DNA of 64,000 nt from Gammaproteobacteria bacterium (GTDB lineage Bacteria; Pseudomonadota; Gammaproteobacteria; Natronospirales; REEB76), in the NCBI GenBank assembly GCA_036383255.1, contig DASVOS010000004.1, forward strand, positions 248,001-312,000. Reading direction: 5' to 3'. Both the position numbers and the translations under genes were made by a program. Positions 56,685 through 64,000 of the stretch are shown piece by piece (position 1 is the first letter of the stretch; each line of letters begins with the position of its first letter). A model generated the notes under the pieces. The model was not told where the DNA came from, searched no databases, and was given only the letters and a program-made list of their open reading frames with translations.

Positions 56685-59388
56685 GGGTGAAGCCGGAGGC
56701 GTAGGCGAGGCTGTTGGGCATCTGGTCCAGCGTGGTCGCGACGCCGCCGGCCGGCGTGCTGGCCGGCAGCACCACCGCCGAGTTGAAGCCGTTGATGGAG
56801 GCCCCCGCGGCGAGCCCGAGGTCTGCGGCCTTCGCGATCAGCACGATCGTCCCAGTGCCGAAGTCGTAGAAGCTGCCGCTCTCCGCCGGCTTGCTGCTGC
56901 CCGCCTGCACGAAGCGCCCGTCCGTCACCCCGCTGGAGTTGGGCGCCGCCACGTAGGACTCGAAGCTCGGGCTGAGCGAGCCCACCGGGAACACCATGCG
57001 CACCCCATGCACCTTTCCGTCCGCCTCCTTGAATGAGGCGTACCAGTAGCTGCCCGGCGGGGGCACGGCGCTGCCGGGATCGGTGTCCAGCTGGAAGCGC
57101 AAGCGGATCACGCCGTCCGCCGCGTAGGGCTCCGCGATCTCCAGGGATTTCAGGTCCGTGCCCGCGGTCCCGGTGTTGTCGCCGGCGGCGTCGGTGAGCA
57201 CGTTGATGCCCGGCACGGTGCAGTGGTCCGCGACGCCATTCTGCACCTGCAGCACGATCTCGTTGCTGGCGGCGCCAGCGCCCTGCGGGTTCACCGCCAC
57301 CACCTTGTAGTAGTACTGCGCCACCGACGATCTCGCCCGGGCGTCGATGTAGGACGTCTTGTCGCCACCCACCTTCGCCACTTCCTTCTCGCCGCCGGCG
57401 GCTGTGCCGCGCAGGATGCGATAGGCGCGGATGCCGGCACCGCCGTTGTCCGGGGGCGTCCATGTCAGGGTCGCCTGGTTGGCGCTGCGCGTGCCCTCAA
57501 GGTACGGCGCCTTGGGCGGCGCCGGCTCCGCTGGATCGAACTGGGCCAGGAGCGGCTTGCCGCCGATCTGGCGCGCCACCCGCTGGTAGGCGGTGAAGTC
57601 GTTGTGGCTGGGATCGGTGATGCAGGCGTCGCTGACGCAGCCATCGTCGTAGCCGAACAGCACGCGGCCGCGATCGTCCATCGTCACCTCGTTGAAGTCC
57701 AGGAGGTTGCGGTTCTGCCGGCTGCCGCCGCCGTTCCAGATGCCGCCCGCGCCCTGCACCGGGTCGCCGGGCGTGGCGTTCACCGTGGTCCAGGTGGCGC
57801 CGCCGTCATAGGTGGTGGCGATGAACAGGTACCAGGAGCCCGGGAAGTCCAGCGACTCGTGGTCGCCGGCGGTGTCGGTGCCGAGGAAGCCGCAGGCGGC
57901 GCGCCCGGCCGAGCCCGCCACCGCCTCGGGGAACACCGCGTTGACCACGCCCACGGCGGTGCCGAGGTCGGTGTCATGGGCGAAGGTCTTGCCGTGGTCA
58001 TGGCTCACGGCGGCGTGCACGTGGTGCTCCGGTCCCTGGCCGTCCACGTAGCAGTAGTACAGCGTGTTGTCCTGGTCCACCGCCAGCGAGGGGTCGGTGG
58101 AACCGCCGGTGAAGGACTGGCTCGCCGGTACCAGGAACTGCGTCCAGGTCACGCCCGCGTCCTGGCTCACGGAGCCGCCCTGCTGTCCGCCGCAGTCCGC
58201 CGCCGGCACGTAGACCGCGCCATCCGGCCCCACCTTCACGTGGCCGTGCAGGCCGCTGCAGGCGGTGATGCCGTTGCCGAAGTAGATGGGCACGCCGGGT
58301 CCGAAGGTCGAGCCGCCGGTGTCGCTGCGCTGGCACAAGGCGGGCCCGATCACCGCCTGCGAGCAGTAGTACACCGCGTGCGGGTAGAGCGGGTTGGGCA
58401 CCGGCAGCGTGGCCGGATAAGGGCCGGCACCGATGGTCTCGTGGTCGGCGGCACCGTTGGGCGGCGCGGCGGAGGCCTGCACCCAGGTGGCGCCGTCGTC
58501 GTCGCTGTAGGCGAACAGCGCCTCGGCACCGGTGGTCTGCATGGACTCGAAGCTGCGCCCCGTGGCGGGATCGGTATAGAGGATGGGGTCCAGCGTCGTG
58601 AGGCTCACGATGGAAGGCGAGACCTTGGTCCACAGCGCCGGGCCGGATTCCGGCAGCGGCGGCTGGCGCGACTCCGGCGGCGTCACCCGGAAGGTGTCCA
58701 GGTCCGAGAGCGTGAGCACGTTGCGGCTCTTGGGATTGAAGCCGATGCTGAACTCGCCGGAGTCGCCCTGGGCGGTGGAGCCGTCCGGCGCATAGAAGTT
58801 CTGGTAGCGCGGCACGCCGGGCGCGGTGGGCGTGGCCTGGCCGAAGGCGCTGCCGCCGCCGCCCGCCGGTCCCTGCACCAGCTCGACGTGCACCTGCACT
58901 GTCTCGCCGCTGGGAGTGTAGGGCACCACTTTTATGGTGAACGTCTTGCTGCCGTTGAAGGTGCGCAACGTCGCCACCTCGGGATCCGAGGAGCTCGCCG
59001 ACTGGGCCTGGGCCGCGACGGAGCCGTCGGTGTTGGTGACGCTGCCGGCGTAGACGTAGAGGTCGTAATCCGAGGCGCCCGCGCCCGCGTCGCTCCAGGT
59101 GGCGCTCACGCGCAGCAGCACCCCCGGATGCGTCGTGGTGTAGTCGGAGGGCAGCGTCACCGTGAGCGCGAAATCGTCGCAGGGCTGCTGCGGGTTGCTG
59201 CACTCGGGTCCCGCGTCCACCAGCGGCACCGGCGTGGGGTTCGCGAGTACGAAAGGCCCAGCGACATAGTCGAGCGGGCCGGAAGTGTCGGTGAGGGTGC
59301 CGCTGGCAGGCGTGGCGGCCCAAGCCGGGGCGAGCACGGCGAGGAGCAGCAGGGCGAGCAGCGGCCGGCTGGCGATGAATCCATTCAT
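56656..59388 (-). CDS. Large secreted protein with sialidase-type BNR repeats and a fibronectin-III domain
   Basis: The 910-residue protein has a signal peptide (residues 1-24). A PPC-like beta domain follows (about 40-190, SDYDLYVYAG). A long central region has Asp-box-like turns (SDDDGATWVQ, SQDAGVTWTQ, TYDGGATWTT) that mark a six-bladed propeller as in exo-sialidases. A fibronectin-III domain (about 640-735, APYLEGTRSANQATLTWTPPDNGG) and a final beta domain close it. No catalytic sialidase arginines are evident, so glycan binding rather than hydrolysis is also possible. ATG 59388 has AAGGTG seven bases upstream. Confidence 0.8.
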   Translation of the reverse strand: MNGFIASRPLLALLLLAVLAPAWAATPASGTLTDTSGPLDYVAGPFVLANPTPVPLVDAGPECSNPQQPCDDFALTVTLPSDYTTTHPGVLLRVSATWSDAGAGASDYDLYVYAGSVTNTDGSVAAQAQSASSSDPEVATLRTFNGSKTFTIKVVPYTPSGETVQVHVELVQGPAGGGGSAFGQATPTAPGVPRYQNFYAPDGSTAQGDSGEFSIGFNPKSRNVLTLSDLDTFRVTPPESRQPPLPESGPALWTKVSPSIVSLTTLDPILYTDPATGRSFESMQTTGAEALFAYSDDDGATWVQASAAPPNGAADHETIGAGPYPATLPVPNPLYPHAVYYCSQAVIGPALCQRSDTGGSTFGPGVPIYFGNGITACSGLHGHVKVGPDGAVYVPAADCGGQQGGSVSQDAGVTWTQFLVPASQSFTGGSTDPSLAVDQDNTLYYCYVDGQGPEHHVHAAVSHDHGKTFAHDTDLGTAVGVVNAVFPEAVAGSAGRAACGFLGTDTAGDHESLDFPGSWYLFIATTYDGGATWTTVNATPGDPVQGAGGIWNGGGSRQNRNLLDFNEVTMDDRGRVLFGYDDGCVSDACITDPSHNDFTAYQRVARQIGGKPLLAQFDPAEPAPPKAPYLEGTRSANQATLTWTPPDNGGAGIRAYRILRGTAAGGEKEVAKVGGDKTSYIDARARSSVAQYYYKVVAVNPQGAGAASNEIVLQVQNGVADHCTVPGINVLTDAAGDNTGTAGTDLKSLEIAEPYAADGVIRLRFQLDTDPGSAVPPPGSYWYASFKEADGKVHGVRMVFPVGSLSPSFESYVAAPNSSGVTDGRFVQAGSSKPAESGSFYDFGTGTIVLIAKAADLGLAAGASINGFNSAVVLPASTPAGGVATTLDQMPNSLAYASGFTLSPNSACQP

Positions 59389-59557
59389 GGCACGCACCTT
59401 GCGGTTCGGCTGGCGTGCGTCCCGCACGCCGGGGGAAACGGCGGTCTGATGACTTATAGGCAGCGTGAAGTATCGGAGTGTGTCACCGTGAATACACTCG
59501 GGGATTCACCGGGAATGCAGCGGGGTAAATCCCGCGGCGTTATGGAAGACGGAAGGG

Positions 59558-60313
59558 TCAGCGGGGGGCGTGGGAGACCTTCTGCAGCACCGTGCCGGCG
59601 TAGCCGGGGCTGATCTCCTTCATCTGGGCCTCGATCCAGTCCTGCAGCTCGCGGTTCACGTCCTCCGGCTTGCGGCCCTGGGGGTAGACCGGCTTGCCGA
59701 TGCGCACCTGGATGAGGCCCGGGTGCTTCAGGAAGGCGTTGCGGCGCCAGAAGTCGCCGGCGTTGTGGGCCACCGGGAGGATCGGCCGGCCGGTCTTCTC
59801 GGCCAGCAGCGCGCCGGAGACGCCATAGCGGCGGGTGGTGCCGGGCGGCATGCGGGTGCCCTCCGGGAAGATCATCACCCACAGCCCTTCCTCCAGGATG
59901 CGCTTGCTGCCCTCGCTGATCACCTGGTTCACGGCGGTATGGCCGGCCTTGCGGTTGATGGCGATGGGCTCGATCGCCATGAGCGCCTGGCCGATGAGGG
60001 GGATCCACATGAGCTCGCGCTTCAGCACCCAGGACTGGGTGGGGAACACCACGAGTTGCGCCAGGGTCTCCCAGGCGGACTGGTGCTTCCAGTAGGCGAT
60101 GGCGGGTTCGCTGCCGATGTGCTCGCGGCCCTGCACCGTCCAGTCGATGCGGCAGATGTGCTTCAGGGTCCAGAAGTTCAGGCGCACCCAGGGGATGACC
60201 AGCATGTAACCCCAGTGGCGGTTGAACGGCGCCGCCAGCGCCACCAGCGTGGCGAACACCGCCGCAGTGGCCACGTACAGCACGTTGAACGCGAGGGAAC
60301 GCAGGAACAGCAT
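59558..60313 (-). CDS. plsC: 1-acyl-sn-glycerol-3-phosphate acyltransferase
   Basis: The 251-residue membrane-bound enzyme adds the second acyl chain in phosphatidic acid synthesis. It has one N-terminal helix, the block WKHQSAWET (H-x4-E, where the classical motif is H-x4-D), FPEGTRMPPG (about residues 148-157) and PILPVAHNAG. The glutamate variant is common in this subgroup. Its place after gyrB, before gmhB, is the same as in Pseudomonas. Confidence 0.92.
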   Translation of the reverse strand: MLFLRSLAFNVLYVATAAVFATLVALAAPFNRHWGYMLVIPWVRLNFWTLKHICRIDWTVQGREHIGSEPAIAYWKHQSAWETLAQLVVFPTQSWVLKRELMWIPLIGQALMAIEPIAINRKAGHTAVNQVISEGSKRILEEGLWVMIFPEGTRMPPGTTRRYGVSGALLAEKTGRPILPVAHNAGDFWRRNAFLKHPGLIQVRIGKPVYPQGRKPEDVNRELQDWIEAQMKEISPGYAGTVLQKVSHAPR

Positions 60314-60323
60314 GCGGGAGATA

Positions 60324-60860
60324 TTAGTGGATTTCTTTCAGCAATTGAGACACGGCGGCGGCCAGGTCAGCATAGTCTTCGACCTCGTCGTGTTCCTCTT
60401 CCAGCGCCTTGAGGCCGTTGCCGGTCCGCACCAGTATCGCGCGGCCCCCCACGGCCCGGGCAGCGGCCAAGTCCCGCGCCGAGTCGCCGATCATGGGCAC
60501 GCCCTTGAGGCTCAGCTGGTAGCGCTCGGCGATCTGGTGCAGCAGGCCCGGCTTGGGCTTGCGGCAGTCGCAGCCGTCCCCCGGCGTGTGGGGGCAGAAG
60601 AAGATGGAATCGATCTTGCCGCCCGCCGCCTCCACCTCACGCTTCATGCGGCCGTGGATGGCGGCGAGGGTGTCCAGGCTGAACAAGTGCCGGCCCACGC
60701 CCGACTGATTGCTCGCGACTACCACCGTGTAGCCGCTCTTGTATAGACGGGCGATGGCTTCCAGGCTGCCGGGAAGAGGTTCCCACTCCTCAGGCGTCTT
60801 GATGAAGGCATCCGATTCGCGGTTGATGACCCCGTCTCTATCCAGTATGACGAGCCGCAT
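60324..60860 (-). CDS. gmhB: D-glycero-beta-D-manno-heptose 1,7-bisphosphate 7-phosphatase
   Basis: The 178-residue HAD phosphatase removes the 7-phosphate in heptose synthesis for lipopolysaccharide. The nucleophile motif is DRDGVIN (residues 7-13), followed by SNQSGVGR and the zinc-binding CPHTPGDGCDCRKP (about 92-105) that defines GmhB, then MIGDSARD. It lies three bases downstream of glyS. Confidence 0.95.
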   Translation of the reverse strand: MRLVILDRDGVINRESDAFIKTPEEWEPLPGSLEAIARLYKSGYTVVVASNQSGVGRHLFSLDTLAAIHGRMKREVEAAGGKIDSIFFCPHTPGDGCDCRKPKPGLLHQIAERYQLSLKGVPMIGDSARDLAAARAVGGRAILVRTGNGLKALEEEHDEVEDYADLAAAVSQLLKEIH

Positions 60861-60863
60861 CGT

Positions 60864-62987
60864 TCAGTCGACCTGTAGCAACGACAGATCGGCCGTCTGC
60901 AGGAACAGTGCGCTCAGGGAGGCGAGCAGCGCCAGGCGATTCGCCTTCACCGCCGCATCCTGATCCATCACCATCACTTGGTCGAAGAACGCATCCACCG
61001 GCGCGCGCAGCGCCGCCAGGCGCTTGAGCGCGCCGGTGTAGTCGCCGGCCTGGGACAGGGATGCCACCGCGCCGCGCAACGTGGCGATCTCGCCGTGCAG
61101 CTTGGTCTCCGCCGGCAGTCTCAAGAGCTCGGGCTTCACCTCGCCATGCTCGCCGCCTCCCGCTTGGCGCAGGATGTTGGCGATGCGCTTGTTGGCGGCG
61201 GCCAGCGCCGTGGCCTCCGGCAGCTTCAGGAACTCGTTCACCGCCTGCAGGCGGCGCTGGAAATCCAGCGGCTTGCCGGGCTTGCGCGCCCGTACTGCCT
61301 CGAACACGTCCGGGCGGATGCCGGCTTCCAGGTAGTACGCCTTGAGGCGCTCCAGCAGGAACTCGTACACTTCGTCGGCGGAGGCCTTGCCCTGCACCGG
61401 CTGGGCCGCGAGCGCCTCGCGCGCGAGATTTGCCAACACCAGGTCGAGCTCTCCCTCCACCACGATGCGCATGAGCCCGAGGCCCGCGCGCTTGAGCGCG
61501 AAGGGATCCTTGTCGCCGGTGGGTTTCTGGCCGATGGCGAAGATGCCGCAGAGGGTGTCGAGCTTGTCGGCGATGGCCAGCGCCTGGCCGGTGCGGGTTG
61601 CAGGCAGCCGGTCGCCGGCGAAGCGCGGCAGGTAATGTTCCTCGATGGCACGGGCCACCTCCGGCGGTTCGCCGCTCTCCCGCGCTACGTGCATGCCGAT
61701 GCTGCCCTGCAGCTCCGGGAACTCTCCCACGAGGTTTGAGAGCAGGTCGCACTTGGCGAGGCCGGCGGCGCGGCGCGTCAGCGCGGCATCGCCGCCGATG
61801 TCGCGGGCGATGCCCTCGGCCAGAGCCGCCACGCGCTTCTGTTTGTTCGCATAGGAGCCGAGCTCCTTCTGGAACACCATGGTCTCCAGGTCCTCGGCGC
61901 GGGTGTCGAGGCGCACGCCCTTGTCCAGGTCCCAGAAGAACATCGCGTCCGTGAGGCGCGGCACGATCACCCGCTCGTTGCCGCGCTTGACCTCCTTCGG
62001 GTCCTTGCTCTGCACGTTGGAGACGGTGACGAAGTGCGGCAGCAGCTTGCCGGCGGCGCCGCGCAGTGGGAAGTAGCGCTGCTGGCCCTGCAGCACCACC
62101 GTGATCACCTCTTCCGGCAGCGCCAGGAACCTGCGGTCGAAGTCGCCGACCAGCGGCACCGGCCATTCGACGAGCGCCGCCACTTCCTCCAGCAGCGCCG
62201 CGTCGAGGCGTGCCTTGCCCTTCACCTTGGCGGCGGCTTGGGTCACGAGCTTGCCGATGGCCCCGGCCAGCGAGCCGTCCCGGTCCTCGACCCGCACCTT
62301 GCCGGTCTTCTCCAGGAGCTTGCGGTAGTCGGCGGGCTTCTTGATGACGATCGCAGCGGGATGGTGGAAGCGGTGGCCGTGGGTCTTGTTGGAGGCGGCC
62401 ACCCCCAGGATGTCGCTCTTCAATACCTTGTCGCCCAGCAGCATCAGCACCCAGTGCACCGGGCGCACGAACTCCGCATCCCCGGCGCCCCAGCGCATGC
62501 GCTTGCCGATGGGCAGCTTCGCGAGGGCTTCCTGCACCATGCCGGGCAGCAGCGCCGCGGCGCTCTCGCCCTTCACCTCCAGCATGAACGCCAGGCGCTC
62601 GCCCTTGTCGGTCTGCTTGAGGGCGAGCTTGTCCACCGTGGTGTTGCAGGACTTGGCGAAACCTTCAGCCGCCTTGGTGGGCTTGCCTTCGGCGTCGTAG
62701 GCCGCCGCCACGGCAGGGCCAAGCTTCTCCTCGCTGCGGTCCGGCTGGCGGGGATAGAGCGCCGGTATGTAGAGGGCGAGACGGCGGGGCGAGAAGAACA
62801 CCTCGTCGTGGGTCTTGGCCGGCAGCAGGTTCTTGGCCACCGCCTGGGCCTCGAAGTGCTCCAGGAACGCGAGCGCGAGCTTGCGCAGGCTCTTGGGCGG
62901 CAGCTCCTCGGTGCCGATCTCGACGAGGAACGGCAGCGTGGCCGGCTGCTTCGGCGCGGCGGTGGTTTTCTTCTTTGCCGCGCTCAT
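60864..62987 (-). CDS. glyS: Glycyl-tRNA synthetase beta subunit
   Basis: The 707-residue beta subunit joins two alpha subunits in the tetrameric bacterial glycyl-tRNA synthetase and binds the tRNA. It starts with [16 protein letters not shown] and contains [17 protein letters not shown]. The C-terminal helical anticodon-binding part ends [15 protein letters not shown]. An N-terminal basic extension ([14 protein letters not shown]) precedes the domain. The start overlaps the glyQ stop by four bases. Confidence 0.96.
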   Translation of the reverse strand: MSAAKKKTTAAPKQPATLPFLVEIGTEELPPKSLRKLALAFLEHFEAQAVAKNLLPAKTHDEVFFSPRRLALYIPALYPRQPDRSEEKLGPAVAAAYDAEGKPTKAAEGFAKSCNTTVDKLALKQTDKGERLAFMLEVKGESAAALLPGMVQEALAKLPIGKRMRWGAGDAEFVRPVHWVLMLLGDKVLKSDILGVAASNKTHGHRFHHPAAIVIKKPADYRKLLEKTGKVRVEDRDGSLAGAIGKLVTQAAAKVKGKARLDAALLEEVAALVEWPVPLVGDFDRRFLALPEEVITVVLQGQQRYFPLRGAAGKLLPHFVTVSNVQSKDPKEVKRGNERVIVPRLTDAMFFWDLDKGVRLDTRAEDLETMVFQKELGSYANKQKRVAALAEGIARDIGGDAALTRRAAGLAKCDLLSNLVGEFPELQGSIGMHVARESGEPPEVARAIEEHYLPRFAGDRLPATRTGQALAIADKLDTLCGIFAIGQKPTGDKDPFALKRAGLGLMRIVVEGELDLVLANLAREALAAQPVQGKASADEVYEFLLERLKAYYLEAGIRPDVFEAVRARKPGKPLDFQRRLQAVNEFLKLPEATALAAANKRIANILRQAGGGEHGEVKPELLRLPAETKLHGEIATLRGAVASLSQAGDYTGALKRLAALRAPVDAFFDQVMVMDQDAAVKANRLALLASLSALFLQTADLSLLQVD

Positions 62988-63904
62988 TTCTTCGCCCCAT
63001 TACGTGTGGGGTGCAGCATCGGGAACCCCAGGGCTTCCCGCGCGTTGTAGTAGGCCTGGGCCACGCCGCGGGCGAGCGTTCGCACTCTCAATATGTAGCG
63101 CTGGCGCTCGGTGACGGAGATGGCGCGGCGCGCATCCAGGAGGTTGAAAGTGTGGGAGGCCTTCAGCACCTGCTCGTAGGCCGGCAGTGCCAGGCCGAGC
63201 TCCAGTAGCCGCGTGCATTCCTGCTCGCAGGTATCGAACCAGCGGAACAGCACCTCGGTGTTGGCCTGCTCGAAGTTGTACTTGGACTGCTCCACCTCGT
63301 TCTGGTGGTAGACGTCGCCGTAAGTGACGCGGCCCAGCGGGCCGTCGGTCCAGGTGAGCTGGTACATGTTCTCCACGCCCTGCAGGTACATGGCGAGGCG
63401 CTCGAGGCCGTAGGTGATCTCGCCGGAGACCGGCTTGCACTCCAGGCCCCCGACCTGCTGGAAGTAGGTGAACTGGCTGATCTCCATGCCGTTCAGCCAC
63501 ACCTCCCAACCCAGGCCCCAGGCGCCCAAGGTCGGGGATTCCCAGTTGTCCTCCACGAAGCGGATGTCGTGCACCAGGGGATCGATGCCGAGCGCCTTGA
63601 GTGAGCCGATGTACAGCTCCTGGAAGTCCGCCGGCGAGGGTTTGATGATCACCTGGAACTGGTAATAGTGCTGGGCCCGGTTAGGGTTCTCGCCATAGCG
63701 CCCGTCGGTCGGGCGGCGGGAGGGCTGCACATAGGCGGCTGACCAGGGCTCGGGACCGATGGCCCGGAGGAAGGTGGAGGGGTGGAAGGTGCCGGCCCCC
63801 ATCTCCATGTCATAGGGCTGCATGAGCACGCAGCCCTGAGCCGACCAATAGGCCTGCAGGGCTAAGATAAGTTCTTGAAAAGAAGCGGGTTTCTTTGAGG
63901 CCAT
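62984..63904 (-). CDS. glyQ: Glycyl-tRNA synthetase alpha subunit
   Basis: The 306-residue alpha subunit carries the class II catalytic core that activates glycine. It shows [32 protein letters not shown]-like [42 protein letters not shown] and [23 protein letters not shown] 63904 is the family start; the longer frame runs into the promoter. TATACT (63950-63955, minus strand) is the likely -10 box. Confidence 0.96.
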   Translation of the reverse strand: MASKKPASFQELILALQAYWSAQGCVLMQPYDMEMGAGTFHPSTFLRAIGPEPWSAAYVQPSRRPTDGRYGENPNRAQHYYQFQVIIKPSPADFQELYIGSLKALGIDPLVHDIRFVEDNWESPTLGAWGLGWEVWLNGMEISQFTYFQQVGGLECKPVSGEITYGLERLAMYLQGVENMYQLTWTDGPLGRVTYGDVYHQNEVEQSKYNFEQANTEVLFRWFDTCEQECTRLLELGLALPAYEQVLKASHTFNLLDARRAISVTERQRYILRVRTLARGVAQAYYNAREALGFPMLHPTRNGAKK

Positions 63905-63949
63905 GTTGGTTTTCTTGGGGCCTTGGCAGCCCGCCCGCGCGGAGGACGC

Positions 63950-63955
63950 AGTATA
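63950..63955 (-). promoter_or_regulatory. Likely -10 element of the glyQS operon
   Basis: On the minus strand this reads TATACT, 45 bases before the glyQ start. The -35 region is not clear. Confidence 0.45.
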
Positions 63956-64000
63956 GCGGCTTCCCCCGGGGCATTCACGGAAACCACGTTGCACCATTTT

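Noticed and set aside
57223-59613. 796-codon plus-strand frame opposite the BNR-type protein
   Set aside because: It is an antisense shadow. The minus strand has a signal peptide, ribosome site and recognisable domains.

Overview
The window is a GC-rich chromosomal segment of a gammaproteobacterium that spans the replication origin. The right-hand order dnaA-dnaN-recF-gyrB, then plsC-gmhB-glyS-glyQ on the other strand, is the arrangement known from Pseudomonas. The leftward rpmH-rnpA-yidD-yidC with mnmE nearby is the standard origin-proximal block. Family content (S46 and S9 peptidases, many GGDEF proteins, a PPC-domain exoprotein) would fit a lineage near Xanthomonadales/Nevskiales, but that placement is inference. 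There are no tRNA or rRNA genes, no CRISPR array, no insertion sequence and no phage genes.

Layout. 1-7.6 kb: the C-terminal part of a prolyl oligopeptidase, an ankyrin-like protein, a LemA/TPM-domain operon on the minus strand, an alpha/beta hydrolase and a secreted S9 peptidase. 7.6-12.8 kb: a DUF2062 protein, a 460-bp gap with several strong hairpins, a secreted HExxE exoprotein, and a YadGH-type ABC exporter. 12.8-24.5 kb: an APC permease, a MATE exporter, a FadI-like thiolase, a GGDEF/EAL protein, MscL with a C-terminal zinc-ribbon-like tail, hemH, VOC proteins, a CcdC-like membrane protein, a SRAP protein and an MBL-fold hydrolase. 24.5-33 kb: an outer-membrane-like protein, a FecR-SPOR protein, rimO, an S46 peptidase, a glutathione peroxidase with an NfeD-like membrane module, and mnmG. 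33-44.4 kb: a frameshifted EamA transporter, small lipoproteins, a CmoB-like methyltransferase, a membrane protein/XRE pair with a probable operator, a TAP-like hydrolase, a NatAB-type ABC pair, a diguanylate cyclase, a CPA2 antiporter and an APC permease. 44.4-64 kb: mnmE, a hydrolase-OsmC fusion, yidC-yidD-rnpA-rpmH, dnaA, the probable oriC, dnaN, recF, gyrB, a BNR-type secreted protein, plsC, gmhB, glyS and glyQ.

Three observations stand out. First, two perfect 16-bp parS-type palindromes lie inside recF, close to a DnaA-box cluster with a DnaA-trio-like tract between dnaA and dnaN. Second, a 121-bp foldback repeat occurs almost unchanged between genes at 39.6 kb and 47.1 kb, with a shortened relative at 25.5 kb. 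Its flanks differ between copies yet still pair with each other, so it may be an undescribed mobile or terminator-like element. Third, the exoprotein gene at 8.5 kb has a long structured leader with mutually exclusive pairings that I could not assign to a known RNA class.

All calls rest on reading the sequence and translations. No database search was run.
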